DNA of 64,000 nt, taken from NCBI RefSeq assembly GCF_007993935.1, contig NZ_VITY01000009.1:248001-312000 (forward strand), given 5' to 3'. Below are positions 8,490 to 18,342 of this stretch, piece by piece (within the stretch, counting starts at the first letter, position 1; each line of letters begins with the position of its first letter). A program made the translations under genes and the position numbers. Origin of the DNA: Bradyrhizobium macuxiense. Lineage in GTDB: Bacteria; Pseudomonadota; Alphaproteobacteria; Rhizobiales; Xanthobacteraceae. Under the pieces are notes generated by a model, which searched no databases, was not told where the DNA came from, and saw only the letters and a list, made by a program, of their open reading frames with translations.

Positions 8490-9224
8490 ATGAACGAGCT
8501 CGATTTCGGCAGCAAGCAGGTACTGGTGGTCGGCGGCTCCAGCGGCATCGGCAACGGCATCGCGCAGGCCTTCCGCGCCAGGGGCGCGCGCGTTGCCGTG
8601 TACGGCACCCGCGCGCAGGCGAGCGACTATTCGAAAGAGGAAGGCTCGCATCTCGACGGCCTTGCCTATGCGCAGCTCGACGTCTCTGATCCGCAGGCGA
8701 TCGAACGCCTCACCCCGGCGTTCGATCGGCTCGACGTGCTGGTGCTGGCGCAGGGCGCAGTGATTTACCGCCGCGGGGAATTCGAGATGGAGGGCTTCCG
8801 CAAGGTGCTCGAAGTCAACCTGATGAGCCTGATGGCCTGCGCCACCAAATTCCACGCGATGCTCAGCGCGAGCCAAGGATCGCTGATCATCGTGAGCTCG
8901 ACCGCGGCGTATCATTCCACCATGGGCAATCCGGCCTACAACGCCTCGAAGACCGGCGCCGTCGGGCTGACGCGCACGCTCGGCGAGGCCTGGGCGGAGA
9001 ACGGCATCCGCGTCAACGGCATCGCGCCGGGTCTCGTCGACACCAAGATGACCAAGGCGACGACGGCGAATCCAAAGCGACTCGAAGGCGCGCTGGAGCG
9101 TATTCCGCTGAAGCGTCTCGGCACGCCCGCCGACATGGCCGGCGCCGCACTGTTCCTGGCCTCGCCGCTTGCGTCCTACATCGTCGGACAGACCATCGTC
9201 GTCGACGGCGGGCTGATCCTGTAG
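8490..9224 (+). CDS. SDR-family oxidoreductase
   Basis: A 244-residue short-chain dehydrogenase starting MNELDFGSKQVLVVGGSSGIGNG. It carries the variant cofactor loop GGSSGIG, an AQGA motif in place of NNAG, the catalytic YNASK with preceding VSST, and the terminal VVDGGLIL. AGAGAGGAACGCC precedes the ATG. It is divergent from the SDR/TfdA pair, so the three genes could form one catabolic unit with a shared control region, but the substrate is not shown by sequence. Confidence 0.88.
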   Translation: MNELDFGSKQVLVVGGSSGIGNGIAQAFRARGARVAVYGTRAQASDYSKEEGSHLDGLAYAQLDVSDPQAIERLTPAFDRLDVLVLAQGAVIYRRGEFEMEGFRKVLEVNLMSLMACATKFHAMLSASQGSLIIVSSTAAYHSTMGNPAYNASKTGAVGLTRTLGEAWAENGIRVNGIAPGLVDTKMTKATTANPKRLEGALERIPLKRLGTPADMAGAALFLASPLASYIVGQTIVVDGGLIL

Positions 9225-9229
9225 GCATA

Positions 9230-9254
9230 GGAACCTGCGCGCGGCTGCCCGGTT
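9230..9254 (+). promoter_or_regulatory. Candidate EcfG-type general stress promoter for the CsbD-like gene
   Basis: GGAAC, 16 bases, then GGTT, 29 bases before the start codon. The alphaproteobacterial EcfG consensus is GGAAC-N16/17-CGTT, so the -10 box differs at one position. A second gene in the window (start 49487) has the same spacing and the same extended sequence, GGAACCT...GGTTAGC. Confidence 0.55.
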
Positions 9255-9282
9255 AGCTCCCTGACAGGTTCAAGGAGCAGTC

Positions 9283-9675
9283 GTGATGGACAAGGATCGG
9301 ATTTTCGGAACGGCGAAGGAGTTCGCGGGCAAGGCTGAAGGCGCCGTCGGCGATGCGACCAGTGATGCGCAGACGCAGGCCTCGGGCCGCGCGCGCGAAG
9401 CCGCCGGCACCGTGCAGGATCTCTACGGACAGGCCAAGGATGCCGCGCGCGACGCCGCCGACAGCGCAGTCAACTACGCCAAGGATACCTTCAAGGACGC
9501 CTATGAGCATCGTGGCGAAACCATCCGCGGCGGACAGAAGGCGGTGGCGAGATCGGTGCAGGACAATCCGCTCGGCGCGCTCCTGATCGCCGGCGGCATC
9601 GGCTTTGCGCTGGCGCTGTTGATGACGCGCCAGCCGCGCCGCCCGCCGCCGTCACGCTGGCGCTATTACGGCTGA
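9283..9675 (+). CDS. CsbD-like stress protein with C-terminal membrane anchor
   Basis: A 130-residue protein starting with the CsbD-like block DRIFGTAKEFAGKAEGAVGD, continuing as an Ala/Asp/Lys-rich amphipathic helix, then one hydrophobic segment near residues 97-116 (LGALLIAGGIGFALALLM) and a basic tail. This layout resembles CsbD fused to a DUF883/ElaB-type anchor. CsbD-like proteins are general-stress induced, and the EcfG-like motif just upstream fits that. The start is GTG at 9283 or the ATG directly after it. Confidence 0.8.
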   Translation: MMDKDRIFGTAKEFAGKAEGAVGDATSDAQTQASGRAREAAGTVQDLYGQAKDAARDAADSAVNYAKDTFKDAYEHRGETIRGGQKAVARSVQDNPLGALLIAGGIGFALALLMTRQPRRPPPSRWRYYG

Positions 9676-9689
9676 GATATCTCACCCAC

Positions 9690-9775
9690 CGTCATTGCGA
9701 GGAGCGAAGCGACGAAGCAATCCATCTATCCGCGCGGGCGGATAGGTGGATTGCTTCGCTTCGCTCGCAATGACG
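9690..9775. repeat. Intergenic inverted repeat, family A copy 1
   Basis: The left arm reads CGTCATTGCGAGGAGCGAAG then CGACGAAGCAATCCAT; the right arm is its near-exact reverse complement, ending CGCTCGCAATGACG. This is the commonest repeat in the window (four two-armed copies and one single arm). It sits between convergent genes. Confidence 0.9.
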
Positions 9776-9809
9776 TGGATATAGCGTCGATTGATCAGAA
9801 GTGCGCCGC

Positions 9810-11537
9810 TTACTGCCAGGGATTCCCCGGCCCTGTGGCCCGCTGTCCGACATTGCGCGGCGGACGTGGCGGCGCGACCAGCGGGCGCTGCTGCGGCGCG
9901 CCGAAGCCGAAGAAGTCGCGCAGCCAGGGTTGCGTCTGCGGCTGCTGCTGTTGTGGCTGGGCCTGGGCCGGACGGAACACACGCTTCTGCGGCTTCGGCG
10001 CGGTAATGATCGAACCGTCGGGCGCGATCGCCGTGGTCGAGGGCGGCGGATTCGCAGGTCCCCCCGCCGCCGGTGCAGCCGGCGTCACCGCGGCAACCGG
10101 CACGTCGCCCTTGGCCTGCTCGCGCCCGATCTCGCGGCGCGGCCAGGCGAAATCATCGGCGCGGCCGGCGGGCGGCGCCAGCGCCTCGCCCTTCACCAGC
10201 GTGCGTGCGGCGAGCGCATCGACGGCGGCAGGCCGCGAGCCGGGGCCGCCGAGCAATTGATCGGTGCCGACCGTGGAGGCGACCAGCGGCAGCACGGGGC
10301 CGGCCAGCGGCCGCGGCGCCGGCTTGCCGGGCTCGGTGCTGGTCTCGGGCGTTGCCGGTTCGCTCGGCAGCGCGATCGGGCCGCTTCGCACCGCGAGCAG
10401 GCGGGTCACCTCGCGCTCGACATAGTGGGCGAGCTTGCGCGCGCCGGCCTTGGTGAAGAACACGCCGTCATCGGAGCGTAGCTTGCGCGGCTGGCCTTCG
10501 AAGTCCGGGCCCTTCTGCATGAAGCGGCCGGCCTCGTCGACAAAGCCGTCCCAGACGTCGACATAGGTGATGCCGGCCTTGCCGGCGCCGTCGCGATAGA
10601 GCGCGTCGAGGAACAGCATGTCCGACGTGCCCTTCTGGCCGCGGATCGCGGGCAGGCCGACCCACAGCACCGGCACGCCCTTGCTCTTCAGCACGTTGAT
10701 CAGCTCTTCGATCTTCTTGCCGTAGAGCTCGACCCAGCGGTCGTCGCGGAATTCGTAGAGGCCGTTGGGCGAGCGCGCGGTCTTTTCCGGCGCGGCCTGC
10801 GAGTCGCTCTCGGCGTCGTCGGCCGGCGGCTCGGTCTCGGCTGGCTTGTTGTCGGCCTTGTTATCGGTCTTGCCGTCGGTTTTGGCGGCGGCATCGGGCT
10901 TGTCGCCAGGCTTTGCATCCGGCTTGCCGCGCGCGTCCTTTTTCTCGTCCTTCTTGTCGACCTTCTTCTCCACCACCGGTTCGCGGATCGCGATGCGGTC
11001 GTTGAGGCCGAGCATCACGACGATGGCGTCGGGGTTCTCGGTGGCGAGAATGCCCCTGGCGGCCGCCGCCCAATCCGCCGGGTCGCCCTTGGGCTGGTAG
11101 CGGATCAGGCCGGACACCGTCTTGTGCTTGCGGATCACGCCCATGTCGGGCTGGTCGGAATAGGCATCCTCCAGGCCATAGGCGAGCCAGTCGGCCATCG
11201 CGTCGCCGATCACGAGCACGTTGCGCTCGGCCGCGGCTTCGCGCTTGGGCGGCGGCGGCGCCCGCGAGAAATCCTCGCGCGGCCGCTGCGGCTGCGATTG
11301 CGGCTGTTGCTGCTGGAACGGTGCGAAGAAATCACCGCCGAACCAGCCGCCGCCACCGCCGTGCTGCGGCGGAGCGCGACGCTGCGGTTGCGGCTGTCCG
11401 CCGCCGAAACCCGGGAAGCCGAAGAACTGCGCCGAGGCCGGCTGTGCAATGCCGATCAACAGTGCAAGCGCCACCGCCAGCGCGACCAGCGGCCCGGCTT
11501 CGGTGAATACGCGCAGGAAGGACTTCGGCTCTCGCAT
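9810..11537 (-). CDS. DUF459-type SGNH-fold protein with altered catalytic residues
   Basis: An exported protein (about 575 residues) with a signal peptide or anchor ending AQPASAQ, a Gly/Pro/Gln-rich linker, then an SGNH-like domain. Block I is VLVIGDAMADWLA, with Ala113 where GDSL enzymes have the nucleophilic Ser. Block III MLGLND keeps Asn179. The last block is DDGVFFTKAGARKLA, with Phe360 where the catalytic His is expected. A Lys/Asp/Pro-rich insertion (about residues 190-255) splits the domain. It probably acts in the periplasm; enzymatic activity is doubtful. A Pro-rich C-terminal tail follows. Confidence 0.75.
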   Translation of the reverse strand: MREPKSFLRVFTEAGPLVALAVALALLIGIAQPASAQFFGFPGFGGGQPQPQRRAPPQHGGGGGWFGGDFFAPFQQQQPQSQPQRPREDFSRAPPPPKREAAAERNVLVIGDAMADWLAYGLEDAYSDQPDMGVIRKHKTVSGLIRYQPKGDPADWAAAARGILATENPDAIVVMLGLNDRIAIREPVVEKKVDKKDEKKDARGKPDAKPGDKPDAAAKTDGKTDNKADNKPAETEPPADDAESDSQAAPEKTARSPNGLYEFRDDRWVELYGKKIEELINVLKSKGVPVLWVGLPAIRGQKGTSDMLFLDALYRDGAGKAGITYVDVWDGFVDEAGRFMQKGPDFEGQPRKLRSDDGVFFTKAGARKLAHYVEREVTRLLAVRSGPIALPSEPATPETSTEPGKPAPRPLAGPVLPLVASTVGTDQLLGGPGSRPAAVDALAARTLVKGEALAPPAGRADDFAWPRREIGREQAKGDVPVAAVTPAAPAAGGPANPPPSTTAIAPDGSIITAPKPQKRVFRPAQAQPQQQQPQTQPWLRDFFGFGAPQQRPLVAPPRPPRNVGQRATGPGNPWQ

Positions 11538-11705
11538 CGGGTTCGGTCGCAAATGATCTGGAAGTACGTGAGCATATTAGCGGAATCGGGCCGCAAGCGG
11601 GCAGCTTTTCCACCATAAATCGGGTGCCTCCGGCCGCCGTCAAGCCGGACGCCAAATATCGGATTTCACGGTTACTTTTGGGGGAGGGGCCTATCGCCCA
11701 GGCCC

Positions 11706-11792
11706 GTAGCCCGGATGGAGCGAAGCGTAATCCGGGAACAGACCAATCGGCCGGCAAGAACCCCGGATTTCGCTGCGCTTCATCCGGGCTAC
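11706..11792. repeat. Intergenic inverted repeat, family C copy 1
   Basis: The left arm is GTAGCCCGGATGGAGCGAAG plus CGTAATCCGGG; the right arm is CCCGGATTTCGCTGCGCTTC plus ATCCGGGCTAC. A second copy lies at 30539. Confidence 0.88.
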
Positions 11793-11805
11793 CTGTGGCC
11801 GTCGG

Positions 11806-13185
11806 CTACCGCCCGCGCAGCCGCTCGAGCACCTCTGCGGTGGCAAAACCGTCCGCCGGGGCGCCGATCGAGACCTGGAAGCCGCGCAGCGCCTCGCGGG
11901 TCTGGCCGCCGAACTGGCCGTCGGGCGTGCCCTTGTAGAAGCCGCGCTGGGCCAGCAGCTGCTGCAGTTCCAGCCGTTCGGCGCGCGACAGCACCCGCTC
12001 CTGGCGCGGCCAGGGCTGCACGAACGGCGCCCCGCCGCGCAGCCGATCGGCGAAATGGCCGATCGCGAGCGCATAGGCCTCGGCCGGGTTGTACTTCATG
12101 ATCACCCGGAAGTTCTGCAGCATCAGGAAGCCCGGACCCTCGGCGCCCGCCGGCGCCAGCAGATAGGCCTTGTCGGACGGCCGCGGGAACGGCTGTCCGC
12201 CCGGCCGCTTGACGCCGAGCTGCTCCCATTGCGACAGCGGCATCACCTTGGCGCGGTCGGCCAACATGTAGTTCAGGCCTTGCGGCAGCACGACCTCGTA
12301 GCCCCAGCTCGCGCCGGTCTGCCAGCCGTCCTTCTTCAGATTGTTGGCGGTCGAGGCGATCAAGTCGCTCGGATTGTCGACGACGTCGCGGCGGCCGTCG
12401 CCATCGCCGTCGACGGCGTAGCGCTTGAACGCGGTCGGCATGAACTGGGTCGGGCCGAACGCGCCGGCCCAGGAGCCGCGCATCTGTTCGGGCCCGAGAT
12501 CGCCACGGTTGAGGATTTCCAGCGCCGAGAGGAATTCATCCTTGAAGTAGGCTTGGCGGCGCCCGATGCAGGCAAGCGTCGCGGTCGACTGCACCACGCT
12601 GCGATCGCCCATCTGGGTCGAGTAGCTCGACTCGATGCCCCAGATCGCCGCGATGATATAGCGATCGACGCCATAGGCCTTCTCGGTCGCGTCGAACTGC
12701 GGCTTGTATTTCGCAAGGATCTCGCGGCCCTTGGCGAGCCGCGTGTCGCTGACCAGAATGTCGAGATAGTCCCAGATCGCCTTGGTGAACTCCGGCTGCG
12801 AATCCAGGAGGTCCATGATGCGCAGATCGGGTTGCAGGCCCGCGGTGAAGCGCTCGAAATTCTGCTGCGTGATGTTGCGCCGTGCGGCATCTGGCCACAT
12901 CGCGGCGACGCAGTTCGGGAAGTCGGATGCGGCCTGGCGGATCGCGGCTGCGGTCATCAATGGATGGCCGGAGGCGCCGTCCTCGCCACTCCAGGGCGGC
13001 GCTGCGCCGTCCTGCCCGGTCGCGGCCTGCGGCGGGGTCGCGTTCGGTCCGGAAAAGATGCTGTCGATCAGGTTGGTCAGGCCGTTGCCCGCCGATTGAG
13101 CCTGCGTGCTGCCGGGCAGCAGCAGCGCCAGCGCAATCAGGCTCGCGCTGAAAAGCCTGGTCCGTGATGTTCCCATCGAGCGCAT
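11806..13185 (-). CDS. MltB-type lytic murein transglycosylase with peptidoglycan-binding domain
   Basis: An exported protein of about 459 residues. A signal peptide (LFSASLIALALLLPGSTQAQ) leads to a lytic transglycosylase domain. The catalytic Glu is E185 in AAIWGIESSYS, followed by GAFGPTQFMPTAF and DGDGDGRRD. The C-terminal 60 residues (LSRAERLELQQLLAQRGF, then DGQFGGQTREALRGFQ) form a PG-binding-1 domain. It cleaves peptidoglycan glycan strands to 1,6-anhydro products in the periplasm. The frame extends 69 codons upstream, but the signal peptide fixes the start near MRSMGTSRTR. Confidence 0.9.
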   Translation of the reverse strand: MRSMGTSRTRLFSASLIALALLLPGSTQAQSAGNGLTNLIDSIFSGPNATPPQAATGQDGAAPPWSGEDGASGHPLMTAAAIRQAASDFPNCVAAMWPDAARRNITQQNFERFTAGLQPDLRIMDLLDSQPEFTKAIWDYLDILVSDTRLAKGREILAKYKPQFDATEKAYGVDRYIIAAIWGIESSYSTQMGDRSVVQSTATLACIGRRQAYFKDEFLSALEILNRGDLGPEQMRGSWAGAFGPTQFMPTAFKRYAVDGDGDGRRDVVDNPSDLIASTANNLKKDGWQTGASWGYEVVLPQGLNYMLADRAKVMPLSQWEQLGVKRPGGQPFPRPSDKAYLLAPAGAEGPGFLMLQNFRVIMKYNPAEAYALAIGHFADRLRGGAPFVQPWPRQERVLSRAERLELQQLLAQRGFYKGTPDGQFGGQTREALRGFQVSIGAPADGFATAEVLERLRGR

Positions 13186-13409
13186 TTGTCGTGTGCCTGT
13201 CAAAAAACGTGCTGTTCCAGAAGGACCCGGGACGGTTTCCAATAACTTAACATAGGCGAGATTTCGTCGTGGCCCGCATTGGCTGACCGGAACGGCGGAA
13301 TTAAGCCGCACCACACATCCGCCTTTGTTGGCGGCTGCAAAACGAGGTACCAAGGTGCGATTCATTTCGCGCCATCGTCCCACCCATTTCAAGGGCTCCC
13401 GATAATCCC

Positions 13410-14285
13410 ATGAAGATCCGCAAAGCCGTCTTTCCCGTCGCCGGTCTCGGTACCCGCGTGCTGCCTGCCACCAAGGCGATGCCGAAGGAGATGCTGACGA
13501 TCGTCGACAAGCCCTTGATCCAGTACGTGGTCGACGAAGCGAGGGAAGCCGGCATCGAGCACTTCGTGTTCGTCACCGGCCGCAACAAGGGCGTCATCGA
13601 GGATCACTTCGACCGCATGTTCGAGCTCGACACCACGCTCGCGCAACGCGGCAAGAAGACCGAGCAGGACATCCTGGCGCAGAACCAGCCGGAGGCCGGC
13701 GCGATGAGCTTCACCCGGCAGCAGGCGCCGCTCGGCCTCGGCCACGCGGTGTGGTGCGCGCGCGACATCGTCGGCAACGAGCCGTTCGCGGTGGTGCTGC
13801 CGGATGAGCTGGTGCTGAACACGCCGGGTTGCCTGAAGCAGATGATCGACGCCGCCAACAAGCTGGGCGAGAAGTCGAACGTGATCGCGGTCGAGGCAGT
13901 GCCCGACGAGCTCACCCATCAATACGGCATCTGCGGCGTCGGCAAACGCACCGGCAACATCTTCGAGGTCGACGGCATGGTCGAGAAGCCGCCGAAAGGC
14001 ACCGCGCCATCGAACCTGTCGATCACCGGCCGCTACATCCTGCAGCCGGAGATCTTCAACATCCTGGCGACGCAGGAGCGCGGCGCCGGCGGCGAGATCC
14101 AGCTCACCGACGCGATGATCGGGCTCGCCAAGACGCAGAAGTTCTACGGCGTCGAGTTCGAGGGCGAGCGCCACGATTGCGGCTCCAAGCCCGGCTTCCT
14201 CCGCGCCAACATCGCCTTCGGTCTCAAACGCCCCGAACTGCGTGAAGGCCTGATCGCCGAGATGAAGAAGTATCTGGAGAAGTAG
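13410..14285 (+). CDS. galU: UTP--glucose-1-phosphate uridylyltransferase
   Basis: A 291-residue cytoplasmic enzyme that makes UDP-glucose for glycan synthesis. The nucleotide-binding start AVFPVAGLGTRVLPATKAMP is followed by KEMLTIVDKPLIQYVVDEA, and the sugar-binding TGRNKGVIEDHFD, LGLGHAV and EFEGERHDCGSK segments are all present. Length matches the family. It may supply UDP-glucose for the cyclic glucan exported by the NdvA-type transporter at 46156. It is divergent from the lytic transglycosylase. Confidence 0.95.
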   Translation: MKIRKAVFPVAGLGTRVLPATKAMPKEMLTIVDKPLIQYVVDEAREAGIEHFVFVTGRNKGVIEDHFDRMFELDTTLAQRGKKTEQDILAQNQPEAGAMSFTRQQAPLGLGHAVWCARDIVGNEPFAVVLPDELVLNTPGCLKQMIDAANKLGEKSNVIAVEAVPDELTHQYGICGVGKRTGNIFEVDGMVEKPPKGTAPSNLSITGRYILQPEIFNILATQERGAGGEIQLTDAMIGLAKTQKFYGVEFEGERHDCGSKPGFLRANIAFGLKRPELREGLIAEMKKYLEK

Positions 14286-14297
14286 GGGGGCTCGTGC

Positions 14298-14325
14298 GGC
14301 GGATTACGCCTCCGGCTAATCCGCC
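14298..14325. repeat. Short palindrome after galU, family G
   Basis: GGCGGATTA pairs with TAATCCGCC around a Cys/Gly-like CGCCTCCGGC core. No T-tract follows, so it looks like a repeat rather than an ordinary terminator. Confidence 0.7.
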
Positions 14326-14358
14326 CTACGGACTCACAGAGCTCGCAACAAACTCGGT

Positions 14359-14480
14359 GTCGTCCCTGCGAAAGCAGGGACCCATAACCACGAGTGGTTA
14401 TTGGTGAGTGACGCTGGAATGACGAGTCCTGTTCGCAACATCCGCCGCGGAGTGTGGGTCCCTGCTTTCGCAGGGACGAC
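14359..14480. repeat. Intergenic inverted repeat, family B variant copy
   Basis: The arms are GTCGTCCCTGCGAAAGCAGG plus GACCCATAACCAC, and the reverse complement ending TTTCGCAGGGACGAC. The core base pairs differ from the other two copies in compensated positions (CCTGC/GCAGG in place of CCGGC/GCCGG), which keeps the stem. Confidence 0.85.
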
Positions 14481-14546
14481 AGCTGTGAATGTGGCTCGGT
14501 TGGTGTGTCCAATGCGGACGACACCCACCCCGCAGCGCAATCGCAA

Positions 14547-15500
14547 TCACCCAGCCTTCCTTCGCCCCGCACGCTTCGTGTCCTTCGCGCCACCTTCCTT
14601 CGGCGTGCGCAACTCACGCGCAGCGAGCGAGACGACTTCGGCGATCTGTTGGAGCTGCGAGGCGAGCGGAGAGGTCTTGCGCCAGACCATGCCGATGGTG
14701 CGCGAGGGCTGCGGATGCTTGAAGCGCGACACCGTGACAGGGGCGGAGCGCGTCTCCACCGTCACCGCCATCTCGGGGATCAGGGTGACACCGATGCCGG
14801 CGCCGACCATCTGCACCAGCGTCGACAGCGAGCTTGCATCCAGCACCTCGCGCGGCGGCGAGGACTGCATGTTGCAGAACGACAGCGCCTGGTCGCGGAA
14901 GCAGTGGCCTTCCTCGAGCAGCAACAGCCGCATCTCGCGCAGCATCTCGGCGCTCGGCACCGGCGTCTTGGCATCCTCGCCCGGCCGCACCAGCAGGAAG
15001 TTCTCCGAGAACAGCGCGACCTCGGTCAGCGACGGTTCCGACACCGGCAGCGCCACGATCGCGGTGTCGAGCCGGCCCTCGGCGACCTCCTTGATCAGCT
15101 TCGGCGTCAGCGTCTCGCGGACATGGATGTCGAGCTCGGGATGCAGCCGCGCCAGGGTCTCGATCACCTTCGGCAGCAGATAGGGCGCAATCGTCGGGAT
15201 CATGCCGACGCGCAGCCGTCCGGCGAGCTTGTCGCGCGAGGCGCGCGCGAAGTCGCCGAGCTCGTCGACCGAGCGCAGGATGTCGCGCACGCGATGCAGC
15301 AGTTCCTCGCCGAACGCCGTCAGCGTGACCTGGCGCGCGCTGCGTTCGATCAGGACGCCGCCGACCGCCTGTTCCATCTCGCGAATCTGCATCGACAGCG
15401 CCGGCTGCGACACCGCGCAGGCATCCGCGGCGCGCCCGAAATGCCCGTGCCGCGCCAGCGCATCGAAATACCTCAGTTGCCGGAGTGTGACATTTATCAT
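14547..15500 (-). CDS. oxyR: Hydrogen-peroxide-sensing LysR regulator OxyR
   Basis: A 317-residue LysR-type regulator: N-terminal winged HTH (LRYFDALARHGHFGRAADAC, then AVSQPALSMQI) and an effector domain. The two redox cysteines are conserved as C200 in LLEEGHC and C209 in ALSFC, at almost the same positions as E. coli OxyR C199/C208. Oxidation to a disulfide turns on antioxidant genes. Its divergent partner, 118 bases away, is katG, the classical target. The C-terminal tail is basic (KDTKRAGRRKAG). Self-regulation from the shared region is likely but inferred. Confidence 0.93.
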   Translation of the reverse strand: MINVTLRQLRYFDALARHGHFGRAADACAVSQPALSMQIREMEQAVGGVLIERSARQVTLTAFGEELLHRVRDILRSVDELGDFARASRDKLAGRLRVGMIPTIAPYLLPKVIETLARLHPELDIHVRETLTPKLIKEVAEGRLDTAIVALPVSEPSLTEVALFSENFLLVRPGEDAKTPVPSAEMLREMRLLLLEEGHCFRDQALSFCNMQSSPPREVLDASSLSTLVQMVGAGIGVTLIPEMAVTVETRSAPVTVSRFKHPQPSRTIGMVWRKTSPLASQLQQIAEVVSLAARELRTPKEGGAKDTKRAGRRKAG

Positions 15501-15618
15501 CAGATTATCTTATTGCCGCGATCATTAAAGTCAATTTCACCTGATGGATTGGGGCGCGTAGAATCGTTTTTGGAAGAGCTCCAGCACATTCCAGAATCCA
15601 TCACCTCGGAGAAGAAAC
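15501..15618. promoter_or_regulatory. oxyR-katG divergent control region
   Basis: 118 bases between divergent starts. It holds an AT-rich stretch near 15512-15530 with GATTATC, ten bases, then GATCATTA. This is an imperfect dyad of the T-N11-A type that LysR regulators use. A GGAG lies 12 bases before the katG ATG. The exact OxyR footprint cannot be fixed from sequence. Confidence 0.5.
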
Positions 15619-17784
<2,166 letters not shown>

Positions 17785-17809
17785 GCGGCCGGCAACGGCA
17801 ATCAGGGAC

Positions 17810-17833
17810 AGGGCGGCGCTTCGGCGCCGCCCT
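17810..17833 (+). terminator. Rho-independent terminator after katG
   Basis: AGGGCGGCGC/GCGCCGCCCT stem with a TTCG tetraloop, followed by GTTTCATTT. The UUCG-type loop makes this hairpin especially stable. Confidence 0.88.
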
Positions 17834-17884
17834 GTTTCATTTCGGGGACGCTGTTTTGAAGACGAAGGGCTTTCTGCGGTTTGC

Positions 17885-18085
17885 TCAGTCGTGCAGCTTC
17901 ATGTCCCGGATCATCTCCTCGAACTCCGCCGGCGTTGGTGCCGCCAGCGGCGCTTGCTGCGCGCTGCTTGCTACGGTGGGGCCGTCACACTGCGAGGCGT
18001 CGCGCCGAGGCTCGATGATTGCAGTCAGGCTCGCCCAGCAGACGAAGAGCGCGACGATCCAGTCCAGTACATTGGTTGCCGTCAT
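17885..18085 (-). CDS. Small single-pass membrane protein, unknown function
   Basis: A 66-residue frame with one N-terminal hydrophobic segment (VLDWIVALFVCWASLTAII) followed by a short polar tail ending EMIRDMKLHD. No family is recognised. Support is limited to the membrane segment and its place in an otherwise empty gap, so it may not be a gene. Confidence 0.4.
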   Translation of the reverse strand: MTATNVLDWIVALFVCWASLTAIIEPRRDASQCDGPTVASSAQQAPLAAPTPAEFEEMIRDMKLHD

Positions 18086-18206
18086 GGCAGCGCCCGCATC
18101 AGCATTTCCATGCGCCGATGGTGCAGCCGGCGCGACGCTCGCGCAATTCGGAAGCTACGAAACGTAACTTCGGCAAAACCGAGTGGCACATCCGTTCGCT
18201 AGACAC

Positions 18207-18291
18207 CGTCATTGCGAGGAGCGCTAGCGCCGAAGCAATCCATGTCTCCGCTTGCGGCACAATGGATTGCTTCGCTCCGCTCGCAATGACG
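18207..18291. repeat. Intergenic inverted repeat, family A copy 2
   Basis: The arms begin CGTCATTGCGAGGAGCG and end CGCTCGCAATGACG, with the AAGCAATCCAT/ATGGATTGCTT core. Between arms: GTCTCCGCTTGCGGCACA. Confidence 0.9.
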
Positions 18292-18342
18292 GCGGATGGG
18301 ATTGAGTGCCAGCCCTGAGTCGTATAGTCGCTGCTGCTAGGG

